DNA of 64,000 bases. Origin: Buxus sempervirens (Eukaryota > Streptophyta > Magnoliopsida > Buxales > Buxaceae). The translations under genes and the position numbers were made by a program. Position 1 is the first letter of the stretch, and each line of letters begins with the position of its first letter. The notes under the pieces were generated by a model. It made no database searches. It was given only the letters and a program-made list of their open reading frames with translations, and was not told where the DNA came from. Shown here in pieces: positions 1-9,756 of this stretch. The stretch is taken from the NCBI GenBank assembly GCA_947561395.2, contig OX387187.1, positions 5,152,976 through 5,216,975 on the forward strand, written 5' to 3'.

Positions 1-244
1 TAAAACACTGTGGATCACCCTTAGGCACCCCGAAAAGAACATAAAAAATGTTCCAAAAAAGAAAAAAAAGAAAAACAAACAAAATAAAATATTATTTCAG
101 GATTTAACCTAAGTTTGAAAATCAAAGAGGAAACCAAGGTGTCATATTTTTTGACACCAACTCAACTCAAACATGTGTCAATCAAACTCTGGAACTTGAA
201 AACTGAGAAAATTCAGCAAATTTGAAGAAGAAAAAAAAACCTTT
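1..244 (+). other. Retrotransposon 5' leader before the tandem repeats
   Basis: A-rich non-coding sequence with no open frame or recognisable motif. It leads directly into the tandem array, so I read it as part of the untranslated leader of the first Tat element. No LTR end or primer binding site is seen here, so the 5' LTR must be further left. Confidence 0.5.
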
Positions 245-1328
245 GGTTGGTTATTTTTATCAATCAAATCAAAAAAAAAGTGGGACACTTGGAAGCCCTA
301 GAATATTCCATGAAAACCCTTGGTTGGTTATTTTTATCAATCAAATCAAAAAAAAAATGAAAACCTCGGTTGGTTATTTTTATCAATCAAATCAAAAAAA
401 GTGGGACACTTGGAAGCCCTAGAATATTCCATGAAAACCTTGGTTGGTTATTTTTATCAATCAAATCAAAAAATGAAAACCTTTGGTTGGTTATTTTTAT
501 CAATCAAATCAAAACATTTGTGGGATACTTGGGTAGAGTAGTCCAAGAAACCTTTGGTTGGTTATTTTTATCAATCAAATCAAAACATTTGTGGGATACT
601 TGGAAGCCCTAGAATATTCCAAGACACCTTTGGTTGGTTATTTTTATCAATCAAATCCAAAACATTTGTGGGATACTTGGATAGAGTAGTCCAAGACACC
701 TTTGGTTGGTTATTTTTATCAATCAAATCAAAACATTTGTGGGATACTTGGATAGAGTAGTCCAAGACACCTTTGGTTGGTTATTTTTATCAATCAAATC
801 AAAACATTTGTGGGATACTTGGATAGAGTAGTCCAAGACACCTTTGGTTGGTTATTTTTATCAATCAAATCAAAACATTTGTGGGATACTTGGAAGCCCT
901 AGAATATTCCAAGACACCTTTGGTTGGTTATTTTTATCAATCAAATCAAAACATTTGTGGGATACTTGGATAGAGTAGTCCAAGACACCTTTGGTTGGTT
1001 ATTTTTATCAATCAAATCAAAACATTTGTGGGATACTTGGAAGCCCTAGAATATTCCAAGACACCTTTGGTTGGTTATTTTTATCAATCAAATCAAAACA
1101 TTTGTGGGATACTTGGAAGCCCTAGAATATTCCAAGACACCTTTGGTTGGTTATTTTTATCAATCAAATCAAAACATTTGTGGGATACTTGGATAGAATA
1201 TTCCAAGATACCTTTGGTTGGTTATTTTTATCAATCAAATCAAAAAAAAAAATGAAAACCTTGGTTGGTTATTTTTATCAATCAAATCAAAAAAAAATTG
1301 GGACCCTTGGAAGCCCTAGAATATTCCA
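245..1328 (+). repeat. 16-copy tandem repeat in the retrotransposon leader
   Basis: The core TTGGTTGGTTATTTTTATC, followed by AATCAAATC, occurs 16 times. The full unit is about 72-77 bp. Units carry one of two tails: ATAGAGTAGTCCAAGACA (copies 5, 7, 8, 9, 11) or AAGCCCTAGAATATTCC (copies 1, 3, 6, 10, 12, 13, 16). Copy 14 is a hybrid, and copies 2, 4 and 15 are short, with only an A-run and ATGAAAACC. The small open frames across the array are by-products of the repeat and not genes. The array lies between the missing 5' LTR and gag. Confidence 0.95.
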
Positions 1329-1330
1329 AC

Positions 1331-1534
1331 TCAAAACAAAAAAAAAACAAAAACAAAAACAAAAAATTTTTTTCTGGCTGGTGTTCACCTAACCTACTGG
1401 TTTACATATATAGGGGTGTGACTCAAGTTAAGTGGAAGCTAACATGTTCTATTCATTTTTTTCCTCAGGTACATTCAACCCAGGTGCACTTATTTGCAGC
1501 CATTGCTCCCGTGACCAGATCCAAAGCAAGAGCC
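1331..1534 (+). other. Leader segment just upstream of gag, with splice-acceptor-like sites
   Basis: A pyrimidine tract ending TTTTTTCCTCAG (about 1467) and a second AG at TTATTTGCAG, followed by CCATTGCT, precede the gag start. The gag-only element at 30370 has the matching string TTGCAGCCATTGCT in the same place, so this motif is conserved between two diverged elements. It may be a splice acceptor for a spliced gag message; this is inference. Confidence 0.4.
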
Positions 1535-1930
1535 ATGAATACTGAAGAGAACCAAGCTCAAGCTACTGTCCCCGCTCAGGACTTTACTCAGCTGCAGGAG
1601 CAAGTGGCCGGTCTGGCCAAAATGCTAGGAGACTTACTGGCGGCTCAGGCCCAGCAGGCCCAAGCCCAAAATCAGGCGTCGACTTCTCATCCGGCACCGC
1701 CACCTCAGGCCTATATTCCGCCTCCGGCTCAGCCCATGCCTGAGCCCATTTCTGAACCAGTCCCTGAGCCCATTCTGATCAGGGAAAATACAGTAGAGTC
1801 TGAGAAAGAGCTGGAGAAAGAAAAGGCTAGGGATGAGATGGAAAAGAAAATGCTGCTGAGGATAGAGAGGATCCAGGCAGAGCTGAAGGAAGTGAAGGGG
1901 GAGGCAGCCATGCAGGCACCACCTTCGAAG
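1535..1930 (+). pseudogene. gag N-terminal part, cut off by a frameshift
   Basis: Starts at the ATG at 1535 (M-N-T-E-E-N). The frame is open from further upstream through the leader repeats, but the gag-only element has its matching ATG at the same place after the shared CAGCCATTGC motif, which supports this start. The product is Gln/Ala-rich, then Pro-rich (Q-A-Y-I-P-P-P), then a charged E/K helix (about residues 85-125) likely to form a coiled coil. The frame runs on to a stop at 2017 but loses homology near 1920: the gag core KFRCPDFDKFDGTGCP continues in another frame. A single-base indel between about 1912 and 1925 explains this. It is the N-terminal structural part of the capsid protein. 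Confidence 0.75.
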
Positions 1931-1938
1931 ACCTGTGC

Positions 1939-4900
1939 ATGTACCCGGACGTCTGTCTACCGGCTAAGTTCAGGTGCCCGGATTTTGACAAGTTTGATGG
2001 CACGGGCTGCCCATTAAGCCATCTAAAACTATACTGCGGGGCCCTGTGCCAGTTTGGCCGGGACGATGGAATACTGATCCAGCTCTTCCAGAGGAGTCTG
2101 ACCGGGTCAGCCCTTCGGTGGTTCGCTACAGTGGACCATGGAAGGATTAGAAGGTGGAAGGACTTGGCCGATGCTTTCCTGGACCAGTACAAGTTCAACT
2201 CTGAGATCGTGCCGGACAGGTATGACATGATGAGGATGACCAAGGGGAAGGATGAACCGGTACGGCAGTACGCCAAGAGATGGAGAGAGGCCGCCTCCCA
2301 GGTCAGGCCACCTATGCAAGAGCCGGAGATGATCTCCACCTTTATAGGCACACTGGGGCAGCCCTTTTACAACCATCTGGTGGGTCAGATAACCACCAAC
2401 TTTGCAGCCCTAGTGCAGGTGGCGGACCGGATCGAGGAAGGGGTCAGGTCAGGAAGGCTGATAGACTACTCTACTCTGACTGGGCAGTCTGATTCCTCTG
2501 CCTCCATGGCCCAGAAGAAAGGGGCCGGGTTTAAAAAGACGGGGGCCCGAAAAGAAGGGGAGGTGAACCTGGTCCAGGCTCCTCCAGCCAAGAAGCCACT
2601 GCACGTGAACATCTCGGCACCCCAACAGGCCCAGCGGGCCCAGCAGTCGTACCAGACCCCGCTGAATGTCAACTTCCCTCCCTCTGTGCCAGCTAACACA
2701 AGGAGGACTTTTTCTAAGGAGGAGCGGGATGCCTGGTTCGCAGCAAGAAAGAACCGGGTTTTCACCCCTCTACCCATATCTCTGTCCCAACTACTGCCAA
2801 CCCTGCTGAAAGGGGAATACTTGACTCTGAAGGAGCCTAACCCGAATGCCACCAGGGGGAGAAATTCTGACACATCGGTCACCTGTGATTTCCACATGGG
2901 TGCACCGGGGCACTCTACTGATACCTGCTGGGTATTGAAGCATGCAGTCCAGGATTTGTTGGACCAGAAGGCCTTGGTGTTCAACACTGCTGCACCGGCC
3001 CCGTCCGGGAATGATATTGGGCAGAATCCTCTGCCTTACCACAATGGGGCAGGCCCATCCAACTCCATCACTGCCATATCCACCACCAGAAGGGCCTTTG
3101 ACCCATCACAGCTCATAGCCCCTGTGGGGACCACAGTCCAGGTCCGATTTTTCCCAGAGGAGGAAGAGGAGGAGATCAACATGGTCTCCCAAAAAAATAA
3201 TCTTGCTGCTGAGGACATAAGCTCCTCCTTAAACCGGGTCTCTTCTCTGATGGCCCAGATTAATACTGCAAGGCCTCCATTGGTCTTCAATTGCAGTCCA
3301 CCCACTTATTCCCCATCCAAGCCGTCTAAGGCTCCACTGGTCATCAATCTTGACCCCACCACTGCTTCCATCACTTCTTCTGTCCCCACCAAATCCAAAC
3401 TTCAACCCCTGGTTGTAAATGTGCAACCAGCCCAGACTATCCCTAAACCGGCCCATACATCCCGGTCCAAACTCCAGCCACTAGTGGTTGACATCCCTAA
3501 ATTAGCCTATTCAGAGGCCGCTGTACCATGGAACTACAGCGAGGGAATCACGGCTACGGTTCCAATGGTCAGGAACCAGAACCAGGAGGAGGTGAACCTC
3601 ATGACGAGGTCGGGGAGATGTGCAGGGGGTGAAGAGAAAGAAAAAGAGACAGAAGCGGAGAAAGAAAAAAAAGAAAATGAAGAAAAAAGAAAACAGAAAG
3701 GAAAAAATAAAATAGGAGAAGACACCCCCCAGGGTGCAGAAAATGAGGCAGCCGACCTCATAAAAATAATCAAAAAAAGTGAATTCAATCTTGTGGATCA
3801 GCTAAACAAGGTCCCGGCCCAGATTTCAATACTGGGCCTGTTGCTGAATTCGGAAAAGCATAGGGATGCATTATTAAGGGTGCTACAAAGTGCACACGTA
3901 TCCCAGACCATTGATCCAGACCAGCTTGGTAAAATGGTTGGTCAAATCTTGTCACATAATGTGATAAGTTTCTCAGAAGGTGAGATCAGCCCAGGTGGGT
4001 GTTATCATGTGGACCCTTTGCACATCACTGTGCTTTGTAAGGGCTGCATGGTTGCACGGGTTTTAATTGACAACGGGTCAGCGTTAAACGTTTGCCCGTT
4101 AATCACTTTTACCAAGCTAGGTCTGGACCAGTCAAGGATCAAAAGAAATGGGCGGATAGTAAGGGCTTTTGATAGCTCCAAGACCCACTCCCTAGGGGAG
4201 ATTGAACTGCCGGTCACAATTGGGCCGAATATCTTTAACATCACATTTGAGGTGATGGATATACCCGCAGCCTTCAATCTGCTCCTAGGAAGGCCGTGGA
4301 TACATTCGGCTAGGGCAATACCATCCACGCTCCACCAGAGGGTGAAATATGTAAGAGGGCAAAGGGTGATAACAATCCTAGCCGAAAACTTGGTGCCGCC
4401 CATTGTGTCACCTGATGTACCATTAATCAATGTGGACTTGACTGTCGACAAGATTGCATTCCACTCATTTCAATTTGAGGCGGTAAATTACATACCTGGG
4501 GGGTGCGAGAAAAAGAAAGAAAAGGGGACCACTGCAGAAAATATGGTCAAGAAAGTGATGGAGAAATACCACTTTCACCCAGGGAAAGGCCTGGGGATCA
4601 ATCTGCAGGGGATGGTGGAACCAATCACGGCTAAGAAACTGATCCCCAAGGTAGGGTTGGGCTTCAAGCCCAGAGGCTGGAGAAGAATGAAATATGAAGA
4701 AGGGGAGAGCAGAAGCAAAGGAAAACTCCCTCATTTAAGGGAAAGTTTCCCCAAACCCTCCTATATAATCCAAATTTCTCCTCCCATGGACCAATCAAAA
4801 CCTCCCTACTACAATGTCAACCCATTTCAAAAGCCTTCTGTTTCGGCCCTACAACCCTATAACCCATCTCCAATACTGGGAGCAGTGGATGGGCCTGGAC

Positions 4901-5238
4901 CACAGCCCGAGCAGCAGGCGGACTTTTCTGAAGATGTAGGTGCATTCTTCGCCATGACTGAAGGCGAAAAGACAGGGGCAGACATGGAACTGCCATTCAT
5001 TGATTGGGCCGCAGTAAAGGTTCCAGACAAGGTCATGTCTGAACTGGGCCCCGTAGCAGAAAAGGGCAGTACCCACCCGGTGATGATGGCATCGGATTCA
5101 GGGTTTGAAGAGCAGGCTTTCCCTATTTCCCCTGCTCCCCAAAATTTTGTATTGAACAATTGGGAGGAAACTCCCCTTACCTTTGAAGCAGCGTTAGTTC
5201 GGCAAACTGACGCGGCTTCCAAAAAAAAACTCCAATAG
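1939..5238 (+). CDS. gag (core) - protease - G-patch polyprotein of the Tat element
   Basis: 1099 codons counted from the internal ATG at 1939; the real protein would begin upstream at 1535, before the frameshift. Retrotrans_gag core at about residues 15-180 (FDGTGCP, ALRWFATVD, FNSEIVPDRYDMMRM). A zinc-knuckle-like CDFHMGAPGHSTDTC at about 315 replaces the usual CCHC, as in other Tat elements. A long Lys/Glu-rich linker lies around 560-600. The aspartic protease has VLIDNGSALNVCP at about 707 and LLLGRPWIH at about 780; the active site reads D-N-G-S and not D-[ST]-G, which is normal for Tat. A G-patch (HPGKGLGINLQGM, then KVGLGFKPRGW) lies at about 870-915. It would form the particle and cleave the polyprotein. 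The frame ends with TAG at 5236-5238, just after a run of nine A. Confidence 0.9.
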   Translation: MYPDVCLPAKFRCPDFDKFDGTGCPLSHLKLYCGALCQFGRDDGILIQLFQRSLTGSALRWFATVDHGRIRRWKDLADAFLDQYKFNSEIVPDRYDMMRMTKGKDEPVRQYAKRWREAASQVRPPMQEPEMISTFIGTLGQPFYNHLVGQITTNFAALVQVADRIEEGVRSGRLIDYSTLTGQSDSSASMAQKKGAGFKKTGARKEGEVNLVQAPPAKKPLHVNISAPQQAQRAQQSYQTPLNVNFPPSVPANTRRTFSKEERDAWFAARKNRVFTPLPISLSQLLPTLLKGEYLTLKEPNPNATRGRNSDTSVTCDFHMGAPGHSTDTCWVLKHAVQDLLDQKALVFNTAAPAPSGNDIGQNPLPYHNGAGPSNSITAISTTRRAFDPSQLIAPVGTTVQVRFFPEEEEEEINMVSQKNNLAAEDISSSLNRVSSLMAQINTARPPLVFNCSPPTYSPSKPSKAPLVINLDPTTASITSSVPTKSKLQPLVVNVQPAQTIPKPAHTSRSKLQPLVVDIPKLAYSEAAVPWNYSEGITATVPMVRNQNQEEVNLMTRSGRCAGGEEKEKETEAEKEKKENEEKRKQKGKNKIGEDTPQGAENEAADLIKIIKKSEFNLVDQLNKVPAQISILGLLLNSEKHRDALLRVLQSAHVSQTIDPDQLGKMVGQILSHNVISFSEGEISPGGCYHVDPLHITVLCKGCMVARVLIDNGSALNVCPLITFTKLGLDQSRIKRNGRIVRAFDSSKTHSLGEIELPVTIGPNIFNITFEVMDIPAAFNLLLGRPWIHSARAIPSTLHQRVKYVRGQRVITILAENLVPPIVSPDVPLINVDLTVDKIAFHSFQFEAVNYIPGGCEKKKEKGTTAENMVKKVMEKYHFHPGKGLGINLQGMVEPITAKKLIPKVGLGFKPRGWRRMKYEEGESRSKGKLPHLRESFPKPSYIIQISPPMDQSKPPYYNVNPFQKPSVSALQPYNPSPILGAVDGPGPQPEQQADFSEDVGAFFAMTEGEKTGADMELPFIDWAAVKVPDKVMSELGPVAEKGSTHPVMMASDSGFEEQAFPISPAPQNFVLNNWEETPLTFEAALVRQTDAASKKKLQ
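5221..5229 (+). promoter_or_regulatory. Candidate -1 frameshift site (A9) between protease and RT frames
   Basis: Nine consecutive A, read as AAA AAA AAA in the gag-protease frame, lie six nucleotides before its TAG stop. A one-base backward slip here enters the RT frame directly (ACT CCA ATA GTG GAT...). All-A heptamers are known slippery sequences. A random indel or an Ogre-type intron is the alternative. Confidence 0.45.
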
Positions 5239-8200
5239 TGGATTGCCATTTCCCTGAAGGTTCTAATGGGCGTTCGTCTTCAGGGGAATTATGTTTAGAA
5301 GGCCCACAAAAAACCCAAAAAGATTTTTCTATTTTTTCTAGAAAATTTAATTTTTTCAAAAAGGTCCAAACCACTTATGAGCCATATAATCAGACCGAAT
5401 TGGACCAGGTTGAATATGACTTCGACCTTGAGCTCGACTTTGATCTCATGGGGGTCGAAGAAGAGACCGAGGTCGAAGAAGATGACATTCCAAAAGAAAT
5501 GGAATACCAATTGGAACGTCATGAAAAGGGGGTCCAACCTAATATTGAGGAGACCATATCCATAAATCTTGGGACCAAAGAGGACCCAAAAATTGTGAAA
5601 ATCGGGTCATGCTTGTCTGATGTGCAGAAAAATGAAATGTCACAGTTCTTGGCAGATTACAAGGATGTGTTTGCTTGGTCATATCGGGACATGCCGGGGT
5701 TGGACACTGACATGGTGGTGCACAAGTTGCCAATTTTGCCAGGGGTTAAGCCGATTAAGCAGAAGCTGAGAAGATTGAAACCGGAATGGACCTTAAAGGT
5801 CAAGGACGAAGTGGTCAAACAATTTCAAGCCGGATTTTTGGCAGTCTCTACATACCCCGAGTGGCTTGCAAACATAGTGCCAGTACCAAAGAAGGACGGG
5901 AAGGTCCGAATGTGCGTGGACTATAGAGACTTGAACAGGGCAAGCCCAAAGGACGATTTTCCGCTTCCACACATCGACATTCTGGTCGATAATACTGCGG
6001 TACACAGCCTGTTCTCTTTTATGGATGGGTTCTCAGGATATAACCAGATCAAGATGGCTAAGGAGGATCAAGAGAAAACAGCATTTATCACACCTTGGGG
6101 CACATTTCACTATACAGTCATGCCATTTGGGCTTAAGAACGCTGGGGCAACATACCAGCGGGCCATGACTGCACTATTTCATGACATGATCCACAAGGAG
6201 ATGGAGGTCTACGTGGATGATATGATTGCCAAATCATGCAAAGAGGAGGACCACTTGATCAACCTGAAGAAAGTGTTTGATCGGCTTAGGAAGTACAGTC
6301 TACGGCTTAACCCGGCTAAGTGCGTCTTTGGGGCTACATCAGGGAAGTTACTGGGGTTTATAGTGAGCCGAAGAGGAATCGAAATTGACCCGGCTAAAGC
6401 CAAGGCCATAATTGAAATGCCAGCACCCAGAACCGAGAAGGAGGTCAGGGGCTTTCTTGGAAGGATTCAATACATAAGCCGGTTCATAGCACAGCTCACT
6501 GCTATCTGTGAACCAATTTTCAAACTTTTGAGAAAAGATAACCCAACGGTCTGGAATGAGGACTGCCAGCAGGCATTTGATACAATAAAGAGGTATTTGC
6601 TGAACCCACCTGTGCTAGTGCCACCAACTCCAGGAAGACCACTGATCCTGTACTTGTCAGTGTTGGAAACGTCAATGGGATGTGTCTTGGGGCAGCATGA
6701 TGAGACTGGTAGAAAAGAAAGGGCAATTTACTATCTGAGTAAAAAATTCACAGAATATGAAGCTAAGTATTCATCATTGGAAAAGACTTGCTGTGCTCTA
6801 GTGTGGGCCACTCAGAGGCTAAGGCATTATTTCCTTAGTCACTCCACACTATTGATATCCCGGATGGACCCGTTGAAGTATTTATTTGAGAAACCGGCAC
6901 TGACTGGCAGGACGGCAAAGTGGCAACTACTACTGTCCGAGTTTGACCTCACGTACATCACCCAGAAGGCGATCAAAGGTCAAGCCATAGCTGATCACCT
7001 GGCTGCACATCCTCTGCCAGAATATCAACCCTTGAAGACCAACTTCCCAGATGAGGCAATTCTGTACACTGAAGAGGAGGACAGTGAGAGTTCTTGGCAG
7101 ATGTTCTTTGATGGGGCCGCCAACATGAATGGAAACGGAATAGGGGCAGTCTTGGTCAAACCAGATGGTTCACACATCCCGATTGCAGTAAAGCTGAGAT
7201 TCCAGTGCACCAACAACATAGCAGAATATGAGGCATGCATAATTGGATTGCAAGCAGCCATGGATCATGAAGTAGAGGAACTTGACGTATACGGGGATTC
7301 GAGTCTTATCATCTTCCAAACAACTGGTGAGTGGAAAACCAAGGATCACAAATTGATCCCCTATCACCAGTATTTGGAAGAAATAAGCACAAATTTCACT
7401 CGAATTTCCTTCAACTATATGCCAAGGGCCAAGAATCAGTTTGCGGATGCTCTAGCAACTTTGGCTTCAATGGTCAGCATATCAGAAGGAGTAGACATCA
7501 GACCACTGGAAATTGAGGTCCGAGATGAACCAGCTTACTGTCTCGTTCTAGAGGGAGCACCAGAGGAAGAAACACCATGGTTTCAAGATATCAAGAATTT
7601 CTTGAATAATCGGAGTCTGCCAGAGAGTGCCACTGCTACTGAGAAGAGAACAATACAGAGATTGGCTGGTCAATTTCTGCTAAATGGTGGACATGTGTAC
7701 AAGAGGTCACATAACGACATTCTGCTAAGATGTGTTGCCAAGGCTGAATCGGAAAGGTTGATTGAGACTGTACATGGAGGAGTCTGTGGGCCCCATATGA
7801 GTGGACACATGCTGGCAAAGAAGATCTTAAGGCTGGGATACTACTGGACAACCATGGAGCATGATTGCTGTATACATGTCAGGAGGTGCCATCAATGCCA
7901 AATCTATGCAGATAATAAGCATGCACCCCCAGGTGAGCTGCACAGCATGACATCACCCTGGCCCTTCTCTATGTGGGGCATAGATGTCATTGGCATGATT
8001 TCACCTAAAGCATCGAACGGACATAGATTCATCCTGGTGGTGATTGATTACTTCACTAAATGGGTAGAAGCAGCATCATATGCAAATATCACAAGCAACC
8101 ACGTTATTAAATTTTTGAAGCACAATATCATTTGTCGCTATGGGCTGCCAAGTGCCATAGTATCCGACAATGCTTCAAATATTAAGAACAAGGACATGAA

Positions 8201-8534
8201 GAAAATGTGTGAGCAGTTTCAGATCACCCATCATAAGTCAGCTCCGTACAGGCCAAAGATGAATGGGGCAGTAGAAGCAGCCAACAAGAACATAAAGAAA
8301 ATCATTCAGAAGATGGTAGTAAGCTACAAGGATTGGCATGAAATGCTACCACTTGCTCTACATGCCTACAGAACCTCGATCCGGACTTCAACTGGGGCAA
8401 CCCCGTACTCCCTAGTCTATGGGATGGAAGCAGTCTTGCCCGTGGAAGTAGAGATCCCCTCACTCCGAGTGCTCATGGAAGCAGAACTAGAAGAAGCTGA
8501 ATGGACCAGTCAAGACATGATCAACTTAACCTGA
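5238..8534 (+). CDS. pol: reverse transcriptase, two RNase H domains, integrase
   Basis: 1098 codons. RT: MCVDYRDLNRASPKDDFPLP at about residue 224, FMDGFSGYNQI, and catalytic YVDDM at about 324. First RNase H follows RT (about 450-560; EAKYSSLEKTCCALVWATQ). A second, archaeal-type RNase H at about 615-745 shows FFDGAAN, AEYEACI, YGDSSLI and FADALA; this duplication is diagnostic of Tat. Integrase: zinc-binding H-H-C-C at about 840-890 (GPHMSGH, CHQCQ), and core D-D-E in GIDVIG, SDNASN and GAVEAAN. It copies the RNA into DNA and inserts it. There is no convincing ATG start, so it is probably translated by -1 frameshift from gag-protease. The frame leaves the integrase homology near 8505 and stops at 8534, whereas the integrase C-terminus continues in another frame: an inactivating indel. 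Confidence 0.92.
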   Translation: MDCHFPEGSNGRSSSGELCLEGPQKTQKDFSIFSRKFNFFKKVQTTYEPYNQTELDQVEYDFDLELDFDLMGVEEETEVEEDDIPKEMEYQLERHEKGVQPNIEETISINLGTKEDPKIVKIGSCLSDVQKNEMSQFLADYKDVFAWSYRDMPGLDTDMVVHKLPILPGVKPIKQKLRRLKPEWTLKVKDEVVKQFQAGFLAVSTYPEWLANIVPVPKKDGKVRMCVDYRDLNRASPKDDFPLPHIDILVDNTAVHSLFSFMDGFSGYNQIKMAKEDQEKTAFITPWGTFHYTVMPFGLKNAGATYQRAMTALFHDMIHKEMEVYVDDMIAKSCKEEDHLINLKKVFDRLRKYSLRLNPAKCVFGATSGKLLGFIVSRRGIEIDPAKAKAIIEMPAPRTEKEVRGFLGRIQYISRFIAQLTAICEPIFKLLRKDNPTVWNEDCQQAFDTIKRYLLNPPVLVPPTPGRPLILYLSVLETSMGCVLGQHDETGRKERAIYYLSKKFTEYEAKYSSLEKTCCALVWATQRLRHYFLSHSTLLISRMDPLKYLFEKPALTGRTAKWQLLLSEFDLTYITQKAIKGQAIADHLAAHPLPEYQPLKTNFPDEAILYTEEEDSESSWQMFFDGAANMNGNGIGAVLVKPDGSHIPIAVKLRFQCTNNIAEYEACIIGLQAAMDHEVEELDVYGDSSLIIFQTTGEWKTKDHKLIPYHQYLEEISTNFTRISFNYMPRAKNQFADALATLASMVSISEGVDIRPLEIEVRDEPAYCLVLEGAPEEETPWFQDIKNFLNNRSLPESATATEKRTIQRLAGQFLLNGGHVYKRSHNDILLRCVAKAESERLIETVHGGVCGPHMSGHMLAKKILRLGYYWTTMEHDCCIHVRRCHQCQIYADNKHAPPGELHSMTSPWPFSMWGIDVIGMISPKASNGHRFILVVIDYFTKWVEAASYANITSNHVIKFLKHNIICRYGLPSAIVSDNASNIKNKDMKKMCEQFQITHHKSAPYRPKMNGAVEAANKNIKKIIQKMVVSYKDWHEMLPLALHAYRTSIRTSTGATPYSLVYGMEAVLPVEVEIPSLRVLMEAELEEAEWTSQDMINLT

Positions 8535-8824
8535 TAGAAGAAAAACGGTTGAAAGCAATTTGCCATGGACAGTTGTACCAGAAGAGAATGGCCCGGGCTT
8601 ACAATAAGAAAGTGAGGCCCAGAACTTTCCAAGAAGGAAACTTAGTGCTAAAGAAAATCTTACCATTTTTGGAAGATCCTCGTGGTAAGTTCAAGCCCAA
8701 TTGGGAAGGCCCATATGTCGTCAAGAAAGTACTGTCAGGGGGTGCACTCATCTTAGCAGAAATGGATGGGTCAGATTTTCCTGAGCCCATTAACTCTGAT
8801 GCGGTAAAAAGGTATTTTCCTTGA
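8501..8824 (+). pseudogene. Integrase C-terminal segment in a shifted frame
   Basis: Continues the integrase after the frameshift near 8505: it covers the linker (RHDQLNLIEEKRLKA), a basic stretch (RMARAYNKKVRPRTF) and the C-terminal fold (FKPNWEGPYVV, ending in DAVKRYFP and a stop). The overlap with the previous frame is short (8501-8534), and both frames keep homology only on their own side, so this is one integrase broken by a one- or two-base indel and not a separate gene. Confidence 0.85.
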
Positions 8825-9756
8825 GTGAATATTTCTAGGAAATGATCCGAGGCCATTTTTCTTTATTTCCTTCAAAAATTTTAATCCCTAGTCTAGCCAA
8901 GTTGAGCCGGTTCGTTTCTTTGATCAACCCAAACCGAATTTACAGTCAAATTGGGGCAAAATCAATTGGGGGCAAAAGTAAGGAAAGAAAAAGAAAAAGA
9001 GAGGAAAAGCAATGGAAATGGCAAATGAAAGCCAGGTGTGAAAAAAAAATGCAAAAAAAAATGCAATTTGGGGAAAAATGGTTAAATTTATCATGACATT
9101 AAATCCGGTTGACCTATTTCCACACTTGAAAATTTTGGGCCTTTAATACCCCTTCTTTCATAAACTGAGCCTAGCCTTTATTTCGTCCTATTTTTAAGCC
9201 CTCGGTGATCGTAGCTTGTTCATTCAAATATCAGAGTAAGATGGGTGATGACGGAATTCAGAAGCCGGCCCTAGTGAAAACCGTAACTGGCGCTAGGGGC
9301 AATATTGGCAAAAAGGCAAAAAGAAAAAAAATGAAAGAAAATCAGAGGTTGAGTTGATCATGGAAATCTGAGCTTGAAGAACAGTTGGCATGAGCAGAAT
9401 GGGGCGGTTTTGGCATTTTGGGGATGACTCTAAAGGTCCTAAGATGGACGGTTCTGATCCCTCAGTATTTTCTGGACTACCCTTTTCATTATTTAACCTG
9501 GTTCTAATTCATTTAATTATAGGTAATTAAGTGCATGGACCAAATTTCAAAAATACAAAAAAAATATAAAAAGGAAAAATTATACTTTGGCCAGTGATGA
9601 GAAATCAAGTACTTTTCATAAAACCTTTGTTTTTACAAGCATCTGAGCATTCTGAGGCCAATAATATAAAAACTTTATTTTGAATTAAAACCTTTGTATT
9701 TCCACTATTGGAGTTCAATTTTGTACAAAGGTATGAAAAATGTGCAGGAAATAAAG
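8825..9756 (+). other. Non-coding spacer between pol and the antisense ORF
   Basis: No coding frame of note. It contains the Tat 3'-region phrases ATTGGGGCAAAATC and TTGGGGGCAAAAG (about 8951-8975) and a block with TTTCATAAACTGAGC followed by TTTATTTCGTCCTATTTTTAAG (about 9157-9200). The latter is repeated in the gag-only element near 33070 and 33270. Confidence 0.6.

Noticed and set aside
222-1392. Several small open frames in the tandem array
   Set aside because: Repeat-generated; all encode the same VGYFYQSNQ-type text in shifting frames.
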